From an uncultured Pseudomonadota bacterium (lineage in GTDB: Bacteria > Pseudomonadota > Gammaproteobacteria > Burkholderiales > Usitatibacteraceae), in assembly GCA_946885905.1 (NCBI GenBank), contig CAMPHL010000103.1, forward strand, positions 1 to 7,781: a DNA stretch of 7,781 bases, written 5' to 3'. Of this stretch, positions 1-7,781 are shown one piece after another. The notes under the pieces are model-generated. The model was not told the origin of the DNA. It saw nothing but the letters and a program-made list of their open reading frames with translations, and did not search any database. Positions within the stretch are counted from its first letter, which is position 1, and every line of letters starts with the position of its first letter. Made by a program: the position numbers and the translations under genes.

Positions 1-572
1 AGCGCCTGCGGGTCCGCTCCGGAGCTCCCCGCGATCGCGATCGCCGTGCGGTAAGAGAGTGGGGATTCCTTCGCTTCCGGCCCCGCGCCGTGCACGATGC
101 GGGAAGCCCTCTCCATGTCGCGGCGAAAGAGTTGCATCGACTCGGGCGACACCGCGGAGGCCGATCCCGAGCCACGATGCTCCCAACCGCTCTTGAACCA
201 TGCGTTCGCTTCGTAGATCGGCTGCAGCCCGGAGCGCGGCTGCTCCTCCTTCCAGCGCGCGAGCAAGGCGAAGAGCTTGTTGCGGTCCTTCAGCGCCACC
301 GGCATCCCGTTGTCGAGGGCCCACACGAAGCTTTCCATCATCCAGCGCCCCGGTCCCGCCTTCCGCTCCAGGACCAGCAGCTCGGCGTGCAGCCGCTCCA
401 GCGTCGCGATATCTCCCGCGAGCAACGCGTCCTGGAGCTTGAGGCTCACCGAGTCGATGTCCGCGCGTTGGTATGCGCGCTGGTATCCGCGCTGGTATGC
501 CGGCTGAGCCCAGGCCGATCCCGCCGCGGCCACGGCGATACAAGCGAGCCACCGCATCAGGTGTTTTCTCAT
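1..572 (-). CDS. Exported DUF4034-like protein, C-terminus missing (runs off left edge)
   Basis: 190 codons are visible from the ATG at 572; the frame is still open at the window edge, so the C-terminal part is absent. Residues 1-22 form a typical signal peptide (basic MRKH start, hydrophobic core, AWA cleavage site before Gln23), so the product is probably periplasmic or secreted. Residues 26-37 are three tandem tetrapeptides YQRG/YQRA/YQRA. The following helical region, with 'ARWKEEQPRS' at about 105-114 and 'SGWEHRGSGSAS' at about 128-139, resembles the DUF4034 family pattern (a P-S step, then an aromatic/W..RG motif), a family of unknown function related to TPR-like helical proteins. The start is chosen because it overlaps the upstream stop as ATGA and has an AGGTGA ribosome-binding-like sequence at 577-582; Met6 (557) is an alternative. 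It is the third gene of a coupled operon. The family assignment is by eye and moderate; no enzymatic function can be proposed. Confidence 0.8.
   Translation of the reverse strand, partial: MRKHLMRWLACIAVAAAGSAWAQPAYQRGYQRAYQRADIDSVSLKLQDALLAGDIATLERLHAELLVLERKAGPGRWMMESFVWALDNGMPVALKDRNKLFALLARWKEEQPRSGLQPIYEANAWFKSGWEHRGSGSASAVSPESMQLFRRDMERASRIVHGAGPEAKESPLSYRTAIAIAGSSGADPQA
463..498 (-). repeat. Three tandem 12-base units encoding YQR(G/A)
   Basis: On the plus strand three 12-base units stand in a row, at 463-474, 475-486 and 487-498. Each has the core cgcg(c/t)tggtat and they differ by single substitutions. They encode residues 26-37 of the exported DUF4034-like protein, just after its predicted signal peptidase site. 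The near identity at DNA level suggests slippage expansion in a region that tolerates length change. Confidence 0.85.
569..572 (-). other. ATGA stop/start overlap coupling the second and third leftward genes
   Basis: The TGA of the exported beta-sandwich protein (569-571) overlaps the ATG of the DUF4034-like gene (570-572). Four-base ATGA overlaps usually reflect termination-reinitiation coupling. Here an AGGTGA sequence at 577-582 in the upstream gene could also recruit ribosomes. Confidence 0.85.
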
Positions 573-1587
573 CGCTTCACCTGCAACGTGGCGGCGAGCT
601 TCGAGAAGCCCGGATCGACCAGCAGGGTGTACGTACCGGACTGCGTGACCTTGAAGGGGCCGAGCGTGCCCGCCGAGTCCTTGGACGGGATCATGCGCAT
701 CGTCGCCGGTCCCCCACCGGGCGAGATGAGCCGCAGATACACGGGCCCCGGTCCCTCGAGGCGGATTGCATCGAGCGAGACGTTGATCGCCTCGCCCGCG
801 GCGGCGGGAATGTCGAGGCGGGCCACCGCCCCCGGCACGTCCACGCGAACATCGATCGCGTTGTCGGCGGCTCTGAGGACGGTGTCGCGCGTGCGCAGCG
901 GCCGCGCCTTGGCCAGCACGCCGGGAGGGGGACGCACGAGCACGGTGTATCGGCCGACCGGCAGCGTGCCGACGGCGAGTTTGCAGGATCCGTAGGCCGG
1001 ATTGCAGGCCTGGCCCATGCGCTGCGATCCGTCGGCATTCAGGAGCGCGAACCACGTGGGAAGGCGCCCACCCGGGGGTTCGTGGGCGAGCGCCACGAGA
1101 CCGAGCGTGATCGATTCGCCGCCGCTTTCGAGCGTGTAGCGCTGCGCCTCGCGCAAGGCCACCGCCGCCGAGGCTGCGCCCGCGGCGGGCCAGGCACGCA
1201 TTCCCACCGCGGCGAGGGTGAAGCGCGCGCTGGCCGAGAACGGTGCGGTTGCCTCGACCAAGTATCGCGCGCCCGCCTCCGCGGCGACGTCCGCGCCGCA
1301 GCCCGCGAGCGTCATTGCCGCGGTGCAGTGAGCCCAGTCCGCCTCGACACTGCGCCTGTCGGCTCTCCGGATGGACAGGGCTACGCCGGACGCACTGGCC
1401 GGTTCGAATGCGAGGTCGCGGAGCACGATGCGGAAGGACGTAGCTTTCGTCGCCTGCCCATGCAACCGCGCCGTTTCCCCTGCGGCCAGACGCAGGCTGT
1501 TCGGGGGCGCATCGAGCGAAAGATCGGCGGCCGATGCGGGGTTCGCGAGCAACACAAAGGCTATCCCGGTAAGCGGCGGAAATATTT

Positions 1588-1591
<4 letters not shown>
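569..1591 (-). CDS. Exported protein with PPC-like beta-sandwich segments, function unknown
   Basis: The product is 340 residues with a clear signal peptide (1-21: MKIF start, hydrophobic core, cleavage after NPASA), so it should be periplasmic, secreted or surface-exposed. No transmembrane segment or lipobox follows. The mature part falls into three beta-rich segments, about 22-130, 137-225 and 240-340. The last two end in the 'GRYTVLVRPPPG' (213-224) and 'GTYTLLVDPG' (319-328) pattern typical of bacterial pre-peptidase C-terminal (PPC) and similar jelly-roll domains, in which a G-Y-T-L-x-V strand closes the sandwich. Two close cysteine pairs (Cys89/Cys98 and Cys196/Cys203) could form disulfides, in keeping with export. 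No catalytic motif is visible; a binding or adhesive accessory role would be typical but is inference. The start overlaps the dioxygenase stop as ATGA, and the stop overlaps the next start in the same way. A much longer upstream extension of this frame is only antisense to the dioxygenase and ligase. Confidence 0.85.
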
Positions 1592-2319
<728 letters not shown>

Positions 2320-2344
2320 AAAAGCATAAGGAGGAGCATCGTAT
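2320..2344. promoter_or_regulatory. 25-base divergent intergenic region
   Basis: This is the only gap between the divergent dioxygenase and acyl-CoA ligase genes and the only noticeably A+T-rich stretch in this GC-rich window. It is too short to hold two complete promoters. I find no convincing -35/-10 pair on either strand, although TATACG (minus strand, complement of 2341-2346) could be a weak -10 for the leftward operon. Each promoter therefore probably lies partly inside the opposite gene, or the leftward transcript is nearly leaderless. Confidence 0.6.
2327..2334 (+). promoter_or_regulatory. Perfect Shine-Dalgarno sequence for the acyl-CoA ligase
   Basis: TAAGGAGG is fully complementary to the CCUCCUUA end of 16S rRNA and lies ten bases before the ATG at 2345, which fixes that start. 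On the minus strand the same bases read CCTCCTTA within the possible dioxygenase leader, so that transcript would be antisense to this site. Confidence 0.85.
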
Positions 2345-3991
2345 ATGAACGGCCTGATGATGGAGACGCCGCTGCTCGTGAGCTCGCTGATCGAGCACGC
2401 GGACCGCCACCACGGCGACGCGGAAATCGTCTCGCGCCGCATCGAAGGCGACATCCACCGCTACACATACAGGGACGCGAACAGGCGGGCGAAGCGCCTC
2501 GCGAACGCCCTCGCGCGCCTGGGCGCCAGGCCCGGCGACCGGATCGCGACCATCGCGTGGAACACGCACCGCCACTTCGAGCTCTTCTACGCCATCGGCG
2601 GCAGCGCAATGATCATCCACACCGTGAACCCGCGCCTCTTCCCCGAGCAGATCGCCTGGATCATGAACGACGCGGAGGATGCCTTCCTCTTCGTCGACGC
2701 CTGCTTCATCCCCCTCATCGAGAAGCTTCGCCCGGCGCTGAGGACCCTGAAGGGCATCGTCGTGATGACCGACCGCGCGCACATGCCGGCCTCCACCGAG
2801 CTCACGGGCCTGCTCTGCTACGAGGAGCTGCTCGAGGCCGGGAGCGAGGAGTTCGCGTGGCCGCAATTCGACGAGAACACCGCCTGCGGCCTGTGCTACA
2901 CCTCGGGCACGACGGGCAATCCCAAGGGAGCGCTCTACAGCAACCGATCCAACGTGCTGCTCGCCTTCGCGACGGTGCTTCCGGACGTGATGGGCCTGTC
3001 TGCCAGCGACAGCATCCTCGCGGTCGTCCCCATGTTCCACGCCAACGCCTGGGGCCTGCCTTACGCGGCGGCCATGATGGGCGCCAAGATCGTGCTTCCG
3101 GGCGCGGCCCTCGACGGCAAGTCGCTGCACGAGCTGTTCGAGTCGGAGAAGGTCACCTTCTCCGCGGGCGTGCCCACCGTCTGGGTCGGATTGCTCCAGT
3201 ACATGCGGCAGAGCGGCTCGAAGTTCACGACCTTCAAGCGCTCGGTGGTCGGCGGATCCGCGTGCCCGCCCTCGATGATCAAGGCCTTCGACGAGGAGTT
3301 CGGCGTGCAGCTCTTCCACGCCTGGGGCATGACCGAGATGTCGCCGCTGGGCTCCTTCTGCCGCCTGAAGAACAAGCACCTCGGCCTGTCGAAAGACGAG
3401 CAGCGCGATCTGCTCGCCAAGCAGGGGCGCGTGCCCTACGGAGTCGACTGGCGCATCGTCGACGGCGAAGGCAGGGAGCTGCCGTGGGACGGCAAGGCCT
3501 TCGGCGACCTGCACGTGAAGGGGCCATTCATCGTCCGGGACTACTACAAGAGCACCAAGAGCCCTCTCATCGACGGCTGGTTCCCGACCGGCGACGTGGC
3601 CACGATCGATCCCGACGGCTACATGCACATCACCGACCGCAGCAAGGACGTGATCAAGTCCGGCGGCGAGTGGATCAGCTCGATCGACCTCGAGAACATC
3701 GCGATGTCGCATCCGGCCGTGCTCGAGGCCGCGGTCATCGGGTGCGCGCATCCCAAGTGGGACGAGCGGCCGCTGCTGGTCGCGGTGAAGAAGCCCGGTG
3801 CGGAAGTCACGCGCGAGGAGCTGCTCGCGCATTACCAGGGGAAGGTCGCCAAATGGTGGATCCCCGACGACGTGGTGTTCGTCGCCGAGATTCCCCATAC
3901 TGCGACCGGAAAGATCCTCAAGACCAGGCTCCGGGAAAACTACCGGGAGCACGTGCTGCCGACCAGCGGGGAGCTGGCCGCGGCGCGATAA
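2345..3991 (+). CDS. AMP-forming medium/long-chain acyl-CoA synthetase (AlkK/DmdB-like)
   Basis: A complete 548-residue adenylate-forming enzyme that activates a carboxylic acid with ATP to an acyl-AMP and then transfers the acyl group to CoA. The ANL superfamily motifs appear in order: the phosphate-binding loop '[11 protein letters not shown]' (185-195), the acyl-site segment 'PMFHANAWG' (229-237), 'WGMTEMSP' (327-334), 'GWFPTGDVA' (411-419), the hinge '[15 protein letters not shown]' (431-445) and the catalytic lysine Lys523 in '[10 protein letters not shown]' (517-526). The length and the N-terminal '[26 protein letters not shown]' style (split here as [14 protein letters not shown], 73-86, then HTVNPRL, 92-98) fit the AlkK medium-chain ligase / 3-methylthiopropionyl-CoA ligase (DmdB) clade. 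The exact substrate cannot be read from sequence. No signal peptide is present; it should be cytoplasmic or membrane-peripheral. No beta-oxidation genes are adjacent. All key residues are intact. Its stop lies 15 bases before the GAF sensor, suggesting co-transcription. Confidence 0.95.
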   Translation: MNGLMMETPLLVSSLIEHADRHHGDAEIVSRRIEGDIHRYTYRDANRRAKRLANALARLGARPGDRIATIAWNTHRHFELFYAIGGSAMIIHTVNPRLFPEQIAWIMNDAEDAFLFVDACFIPLIEKLRPALRTLKGIVVMTDRAHMPASTELTGLLCYEELLEAGSEEFAWPQFDENTACGLCYTSGTTGNPKGALYSNRSNVLLAFATVLPDVMGLSASDSILAVVPMFHANAWGLPYAAAMMGAKIVLPGAALDGKSLHELFESEKVTFSAGVPTVWVGLLQYMRQSGSKFTTFKRSVVGGSACPPSMIKAFDEEFGVQLFHAWGMTEMSPLGSFCRLKNKHLGLSKDEQRDLLAKQGRVPYGVDWRIVDGEGRELPWDGKAFGDLHVKGPFIVRDYYKSTKSPLIDGWFPTGDVATIDPDGYMHITDRSKDVIKSGGEWISSIDLENIAMSHPAVLEAAVIGCAHPKWDERPLLVAVKKPGAEVTREELLAHYQGKVAKWWIPDDVVFVAEIPHTATGKILKTRLRENYREHVLPTSGELAAAR

Positions 3992-3994
3992 AGC

Positions 3995-4000
3995 AAGGGA
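3995..4000 (+). promoter_or_regulatory. Shine-Dalgarno sequence for the multi-GAF protein
   Basis: AAGGGA lies six bases before the ATG at 4007, inside the 15-base gap after the ligase stop. It supports 4007 as the start and separate initiation of the sensor from a shared transcript; there is no room for a terminator between the two genes. Confidence 0.7.
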
Positions 4001-4006
4001 TCCTCG

Positions 4007-7000
4007 ATGCCTGCTTCACCCAAGCGGCGCCGCGCGCCCGCCTCGCCGGCCGGCCGGGCCCGCAAGCCCATGCCGGCCGCTCGCCGCACTGCCCCTGTCG
4101 CCGCCAAGGCCAAGCCGCGCGAGCCCTTCGAGCGGCTGTTCGAAACGGCCATGCGGCTGAACGAGCTGCGCAGCGTGGACGAGGTGCAAAAGCGCCTGGT
4201 CGAGGCGGCGCTCGAGCTTTCCGGCGCCAAGCGGGCGATGCTCGTCCTGGACCACGACGGCAAGCTCGAGCTCGCCGCATCCATCCCGCCCCGGGATGAA
4301 CGGGCCGGCGTGCTCCTGGACGCTATCGCCCCACAGCTCAAGGCGGCGCACAGGCGGCGTGCCATCGCCCTGTCCCATGAACCGGCGAAGGCCGCGCCCT
4401 CCGAACAGCGCTCGCGCATCGTGGCGCCGCTCGTGGCGAAGCGCGAGTTGCTCGGTTACCTCTGCCTCGAGATCGACGGCGCCTTCGGCCGGTTCGCGGA
4501 AGGCGACCGCGACCTCGTCGCGATGTTCTCGAGGCAGGCGGCGGTCGCGCTCGACAATGCCCGCCGTGCCGAAGGCCTCGAGCGCAACGTTGCCGAGCGC
4601 ACGGCCGAGCTCGAGCAGCGCGCCGCCGAGCTCGCCGTGATCAATAGCGTCCAGCAGGCCCTGGCCGCCGAGCTGGACATGCAGGACATCTACGATGCCG
4701 TCGGCGACAAGATCCGGGAGATCTTCAACCAGGCCGACGTGGGCATCCGCGTCTTCGACGACGCCACCGGCCTCACGCACTTCCCCTACCTGGTCGAGCG
4801 GGGGGAGCGGGTGAGGATCGAGTCGCAAGCCGTGAGCGACATCGGGTTCGGCGGGCACGTACGCAGGACCGGCGAGACGATCGTGGTGAACGAAAAGCTG
4901 GCGGAGGCTGCTCGCGAGTACGGCAGCTCCATCATCCCCGGTACCAACGCGCTGGTCGAGAAATCGGCCGTGTACGTGCCGCTCATCGTCGGAGACCGCG
5001 TGCGCGGCATCCTCGACCTCGCGGACACCGAGCGCGAGCACGCCTTCTCGGAATCCGACGTGCGCCTGCTGCAGACCCTCGCGGGCAGCATGAGCGTGGC
5101 GCTGGAGAACGCGCGCCTTTTCGACGAGACCCAGAGGCTCTACAAGGAGAGCGAGCAGCGCGCCGCGGAGCTGGCGGTCATCAACGCGGTGCAGGCAGGG
5201 CTCGCTTCGAGGCTCGACATCGAGGGCATCTACGAGCTCGTGGGCGACAAGGTGCGCGAGATATTCAAAGCCGACACCACGGCGATCATCTACCACGAGC
5301 GCGCCACCGGCGAGATCGTCACGCCGTATTACCGCGACCGGGAAAGCGTGCACACCGGGAAGCGCCGACCGTACGGCAAGGGACTGGCTTCGCATGTCCT
5401 GGAAAGCGGCAAGCCGCTCGTGATCTCCACCAAGGAGGAGAGCTACCGGTTCAACCCCATCCAGTTCGCCTCGCCCGGGTCCAGCCAGGACCTGAACGAG
5501 TCGGGCGCGTGGGTCCCGATCTTCCGCGGCGGGGAGACGTGGGGGGCCATGACGGTGCAGAGCTACGAGAAGAACCGCTACGGCGAGCGCGACATCGCGC
5601 TCATGACCACGCTCGCGAGCAGCCTGTCGGTCGCGCTCGAGAACGCCCGCCTCTTCGACGAGACGCAGCGGCTCTACAAGCAAAGCGAGCAGCGCGCCTC
5701 CGAGCTCGCGATCGTGAACAGCGTCCAGGAAGGCCTCGCCTCGCGCCTGGACATCGGCGCCATCTTCCAGCTCGTCGGCGACAAGATCCGCGAGATCTTC
5801 CGCGCCGACACCGTCTACATCGCGCTGCGCGACTTCGCGAAGGGCACCGTCTTCGCGCCGTACTACATCGATCGCGGCGTGCGGCCCCGCACGTCGCTCG
5901 CGACGCCCGGAGGGGTCGAGTACGAAGGCCTCGGGCTCACCGGGGCCGTGATCGAATCCGGCAAGCCCCTGCTGCTGGGGACCTTGCAGGCGCAGCTCGA
6001 CAAGGGCGCGTACGCCGTAACCTCGCCGGGCTCCCAGGAGGACCAGAACCGGACCTTCATGGGCGTGCCGATCTTCCGCGACGGCCGGGCCTGGGGCATG
6101 GTGAGCGTCCAGAATTACGCCGAGAACGCGTACTCGGAAGCGGACGTGCGCCTGCTGGGCACGCTCGCCAACAGCATGAGCGTGGCGCTCGAGAACGCGC
6201 GCCTCTTCGACGAGACCCAGCGCCTCTACAAGGAGAGCGAGCGCCGGGCCGCCGAGCTTTCCATCATCACCAGCGTGCAGCAGGCGCTCGCGGCCGAGCT
6301 CAGCATGCAGGGCATCTACGAGGCCGTCGGAGACAAGATCCGGGAGATCTTCGACGACGCCGACCTCAACATCCGCATGTTCGACAAGCGTTCGGGTCAG
6401 GTGCTCTTCCCGTACGTGATCGAGAAGGGCAGGCGCGTCACGGTGAATCCGGTCCCGTTCACCGACAAGGGTTTCGCCCCGCACGTGCGGCGCACCCGCC
6501 AGACGCTGGTGATCAACGAGGACATGGCCGGCCAGATGCGCGCCTACGGCAGCCATGTGCTCGAGGGCACGCAGCCCGAGAAGGCGGCCGTCTTCGTGCC
6601 GCTCGTCGCGGGCGAGGAGGTGCGCGGGGTCATCCACCTGGTCGACATGGAACGCGAGCACGCCTTCTCCGAGGCCAACGTACGGCTGCTCCAGGCGCTC
6701 GCGGGCAGCATGAGCGTGGCGCTGGAGAACGCGCGCCTCTTCGACGAGACCCAACGCCGCTCGCGCGAGGCGGCCGCGCTCGCCGAGGTCGGCCGGGACA
6801 TCTCGTCCACGCTCGACGTTTCCACGGTCATGGACAGGATCGCGCGCCACGCGAAGGAACTGCTCGGCTCCGACAACAGTGCCATCTTCCTGCCCGACGA
6901 CAACGGCGATTACCGCGCGATCGCGGCCTTCGGCGACGTCGCAGCCGAGCTGCGCGCCACCGTGGTGAAGACGGGCAAGGGCATCATCGGCGCGATCATC

Positions 7001-7781
7001 GCCAGCGGCAAGGCCGAGTACGTGAACGACGCCGCCGCGGACCCGCGCGGCGTGCAGATCGACGGCACGCCCCGCCAGTCCGAGGAGCGGCTGATGGTGG
7101 CGCCGCTCGTCGCGGGAAACGAGACGAAGGGCGCCATGGCGGTCTGGCGCAACGCCGGGCGCCCCTTCGACGAGAGCGACCTCGAGTTCCTGGTGGGATT
7201 GTCGCGCCAGGCGGCGGTGGCGATCGAGAACGCGCGCCTCTTCGGCGAGTCGCAGCAGCGCGCGGCCGAGCTCGACACTGTGAACGCGGTCTCGCAGCAG
7301 CTGGTCGGGAAACTGGACGTGGACGCGCTGATCAAGCTCGTCGGCGACCAGGTGCGGAAGGTGTTCGATGCGGACATCGCATACGTCGCGCTCCTCGACC
7401 GGCAGACGAACACGATCCATTTCCCCTACACCCACGGGGAGGAGGTCCAGTCGCGCACGTTCGGTGAAGGGCTCACCAGCCGCATCATCGAGACGGGCCA
7501 GCCCGTCATCCTCAACGAGGAGGTCGGCCGACGCAGCGAGGCGCTCGGCCGCCGCATCGTGGGCAAGCTCTCTTCGGCCTACCTCGGCGTCCCGATCCTC
7601 GTCGACGGTCGCGGTGAGGGCGTGATCAGCGTGCAGAGCACCCAACGCGAGCACGCATACGACGAGGCCGACCAGCGCCTGCTCTCGACCATCGCCGCGA
7701 ACGTGGCGGCCGCGCTGTCCAACGCGCGCCTGTTCAACGAGACGCGGGAGGCGCTCGAGCGCCAGACCGCGACCGCCGAGG
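4007..7781 (+). CDS. Giant soluble sensor with at least seven tandem GAF domains, C-terminus missing
   Basis: The frame is open from the ATG at 4007 to the right edge (1258 codons), so the output domain is not seen. Residues 1-38 are a basic, Ala/Pro-rich, probably disordered tail. Seven GAF modules follow, each ending in a variant of 'ALENARLF' and a short charged helical linker; the module ends fall at about residues 183, 367, 545, 729, 907, 1074 and 1238. GAF domains are small-molecule or redox sensing and dimerisation modules. None here shows an obvious chromophore cysteine or the NKFDE signature of cyclic-nucleotide-binding GAFs, so the ligands are unknown. There is no transmembrane segment, so it is cytoplasmic. 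The last residues, 'REALERQTATAE', match the linker that in many bacterial sensors introduces a further GAF domain, commonly followed by a histidine kinase or a nucleotide cyclase; that extension is inference. Codon use is like the neighbours. It is probably in an operon with the acyl-CoA ligase. Confidence 0.93.
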   Translation, partial: MPASPKRRRAPASPAGRARKPMPAARRTAPVAAKAKPREPFERLFETAMRLNELRSVDEVQKRLVEAALELSGAKRAMLVLDHDGKLELAASIPPRDERAGVLLDAIAPQLKAAHRRRAIALSHEPAKAAPSEQRSRIVAPLVAKRELLGYLCLEIDGAFGRFAEGDRDLVAMFSRQAAVALDNARRAEGLERNVAERTAELEQRAAELAVINSVQQALAAELDMQDIYDAVGDKIREIFNQADVGIRVFDDATGLTHFPYLVERGERVRIESQAVSDIGFGGHVRRTGETIVVNEKLAEAAREYGSSIIPGTNALVEKSAVYVPLIVGDRVRGILDLADTEREHAFSESDVRLLQTLAGSMSVALENARLFDETQRLYKESEQRAAELAVINAVQAGLASRLDIEGIYELVGDKVREIFKADTTAIIYHERATGEIVTPYYRDRESVHTGKRRPYGKGLASHVLESGKPLVISTKEESYRFNPIQFASPGSSQDLNESGAWVPIFRGGETWGAMTVQSYEKNRYGERDIALMTTLASSLSVALENARLFDETQRLYKQSEQRASELAIVNSVQEGLASRLDIGAIFQLVGDKIREIFRADTVYIALRDFAKGTVFAPYYIDRGVRPRTSLATPGGVEYEGLGLTGAVIESGKPLLLGTLQAQLDKGAYAVTSPGSQEDQNRTFMGVPIFRDGRAWGMVSVQNYAENAYSEADVRLLGTLANSMSVALENARLFDETQRLYKESERRAAELSIITSVQQALAAELSMQGIYEAVGDKIREIFDDADLNIRMFDKRSGQVLFPYVIEKGRRVTVNPVPFTDKGFAPHVRRTRQTLVINEDMAGQMRAYGSHVLEGTQPEKAAVFVPLVAGEEVRGVIHLVDMEREHAFSEANVRLLQALAGSMSVALENARLFDETQRRSREAAALAEVGRDISSTLDVSTVMDRIARHAKELLGSDNSAIFLPDDNGDYRAIAAFGDVAAELRATVVKTGKGIIGAIIASGKAEYVNDAAADPRGVQIDGTPRQSEERLMVAPLVAGNETKGAMAVWRNAGRPFDESDLEFLVGLSRQAAVAIENARLFGESQQRAAELDTVNAVSQQLVGKLDVDALIKLVGDQVRKVFDADIAYVALLDRQTNTIHFPYTHGEEVQSRTFGEGLTSRIIETGQPVILNEEVGRRSEALGRRIVGKLSSAYLGVPILVDGRGEGVISVQSTQREHAYDEADQRLLSTIAANVAAALSNARLFNETREALERQTATAE
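5078..5118 (+). repeat. 41-base perfect direct repeat, first copy (end of GAF module 2)
   Basis: These bases are identical to 6698-6738, 1620 bases downstream. They encode the last helix of the module (LAGSMSVALENAR and the next residue), and the match continues after one synonymous difference. Related but less perfect copies end modules 3 and 4. Confidence 0.85.
6698..6738 (+). repeat. 41-base perfect direct repeat, second copy (end of GAF module 5)
   Basis: Identical to 5078-5118, including third codon positions. From 6725 to 6753 it also matches the end of module 4 (6191-6219) over 29 bases, so the linker DNA is shared among several modules. Confidence 0.85.

Larger units (their letters stand above)
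4628..7267 (+). repeat. Tandem GAF-module repeat array (modules 2 to 6)
   Basis: Each module begins with a recognisable 'ELAVINSVQ'-like stretch at residue 208, 388, 566, 750 and 924 (bases 4628, 5168, 5702, 6254 and 6776); a seventh starts at residue 1088 (base 7268). Modules 2 and 5 are one subtype (both have 'HVRRT', 'REHAFSE' and 'LAGSMSVALENARLFDETQR'). Modules 3 and 4 are another (both have 'LASRLDI', 'ESGKPL', 'SPGS' and a W-G-x-M strand). Modules 6 and 7 are more divergent, and module 6 shares 'SRQAAVA' with module 1. The pattern implies growth by internal duplication. Confidence 0.85.

Noticed and set aside
31..44. 14-base palindrome made of overlapping GCGATCGC units
   Set aside because: It lies within the coding sequence of the DUF4034-like protein (Ala-Ile-Ala-Ile codons) and occurs once; GC-rich codon use explains it and nothing supports an operator.
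2320..2454. N-terminal extension of the dioxygenase to the ATG at 2454
   Set aside because: The 45 extra residues are antisense to the start of the acyl-CoA ligase, include the complement of its ribosome binding site and do not look like the family N-terminus, which begins near MDPMTGDLARALRDDGF.
3948..3957. AGCACGTGCT palindrome near the end of the ligase gene
   Set aside because: It is inside the coding region, is not followed by a T-run and has no loop, so it is not a terminator. A single short palindrome is not enough to call an operator.
5509..7467. A 652-codon plus-strand open frame inside the sensor gene
   Set aside because: It is an alternate frame of the GAF repeats, with Arg/Gly/Ala-rich low-complexity protein and no motif. 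The GAF frame runs through the same bases without interruption.
4016..7654. A 1212-codon open frame antisense to the multi-GAF gene
   Set aside because: It is a mirror of the repeated, GC-biased sense gene. It is rich in His, Arg, Asp and Val, shows no domain motif, and the sense frame has clear GAF homology, a ribosome binding site and continuous coding.

Overview
The window is GC-rich, with strong G/C bias at third codon positions and almost no non-coding DNA. It reads as ordinary chromosomal sequence from a proteobacterium. A betaproteobacterium of the Burkholderiales type is my best guess from the AlkK/DmdB-like acyl-CoA ligase and the style of the GAF sensor, but that is inference; no rRNA or other phylogenetic marker is present. 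I see no tRNA, rRNA, CRISPR array, insertion sequence or phage gene.

The layout is two divergent gene blocks separated by 25 bases (2320-2344). The leftward block (2319 down to the left edge) holds three genes, each overlapping the next by four bases as ATGA: a cytoplasmic Fe(II)/2-oxoglutarate dioxygenase of the 2OG-Fe_Oxy_2 type (1588-2319), an exported protein of about 340 residues with three apparent beta-sandwich segments (569-1591), and an exported DUF4034-like protein that runs off the left edge (1-572). The two overlaps strongly suggest one translationally coupled operon, but its joint function is not evident.

The rightward block starts with a complete 548-residue AMP-forming acyl-CoA synthetase (2345-3991) behind a perfect Shine-Dalgarno sequence. 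After 15 bases comes a very large soluble sensor protein (4007 to beyond the right edge, at least 1258 residues). It contains at least seven GAF domains in tandem, joined by short helical linkers, and no output domain is reached inside the window. The last visible residues look like the linker that introduces yet another GAF domain, so the effector (histidine kinase, nucleotide cyclase, phosphatase or other) must lie to the right. The ligase and sensor are probably co-transcribed.

Points worth a second look are the internal architecture of the GAF array (two repeat subtypes in an A-B-B'-A' order, with a 41-base perfect DNA repeat), the very short divergent intergenic region in which one gene's ribosome binding site is antisense to the other's leader, and the coupled operon joining an amino-acid-hydroxylase-type enzyme to two uncharacterised exported proteins. 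I find no clear evidence for a wholly new system in this window.
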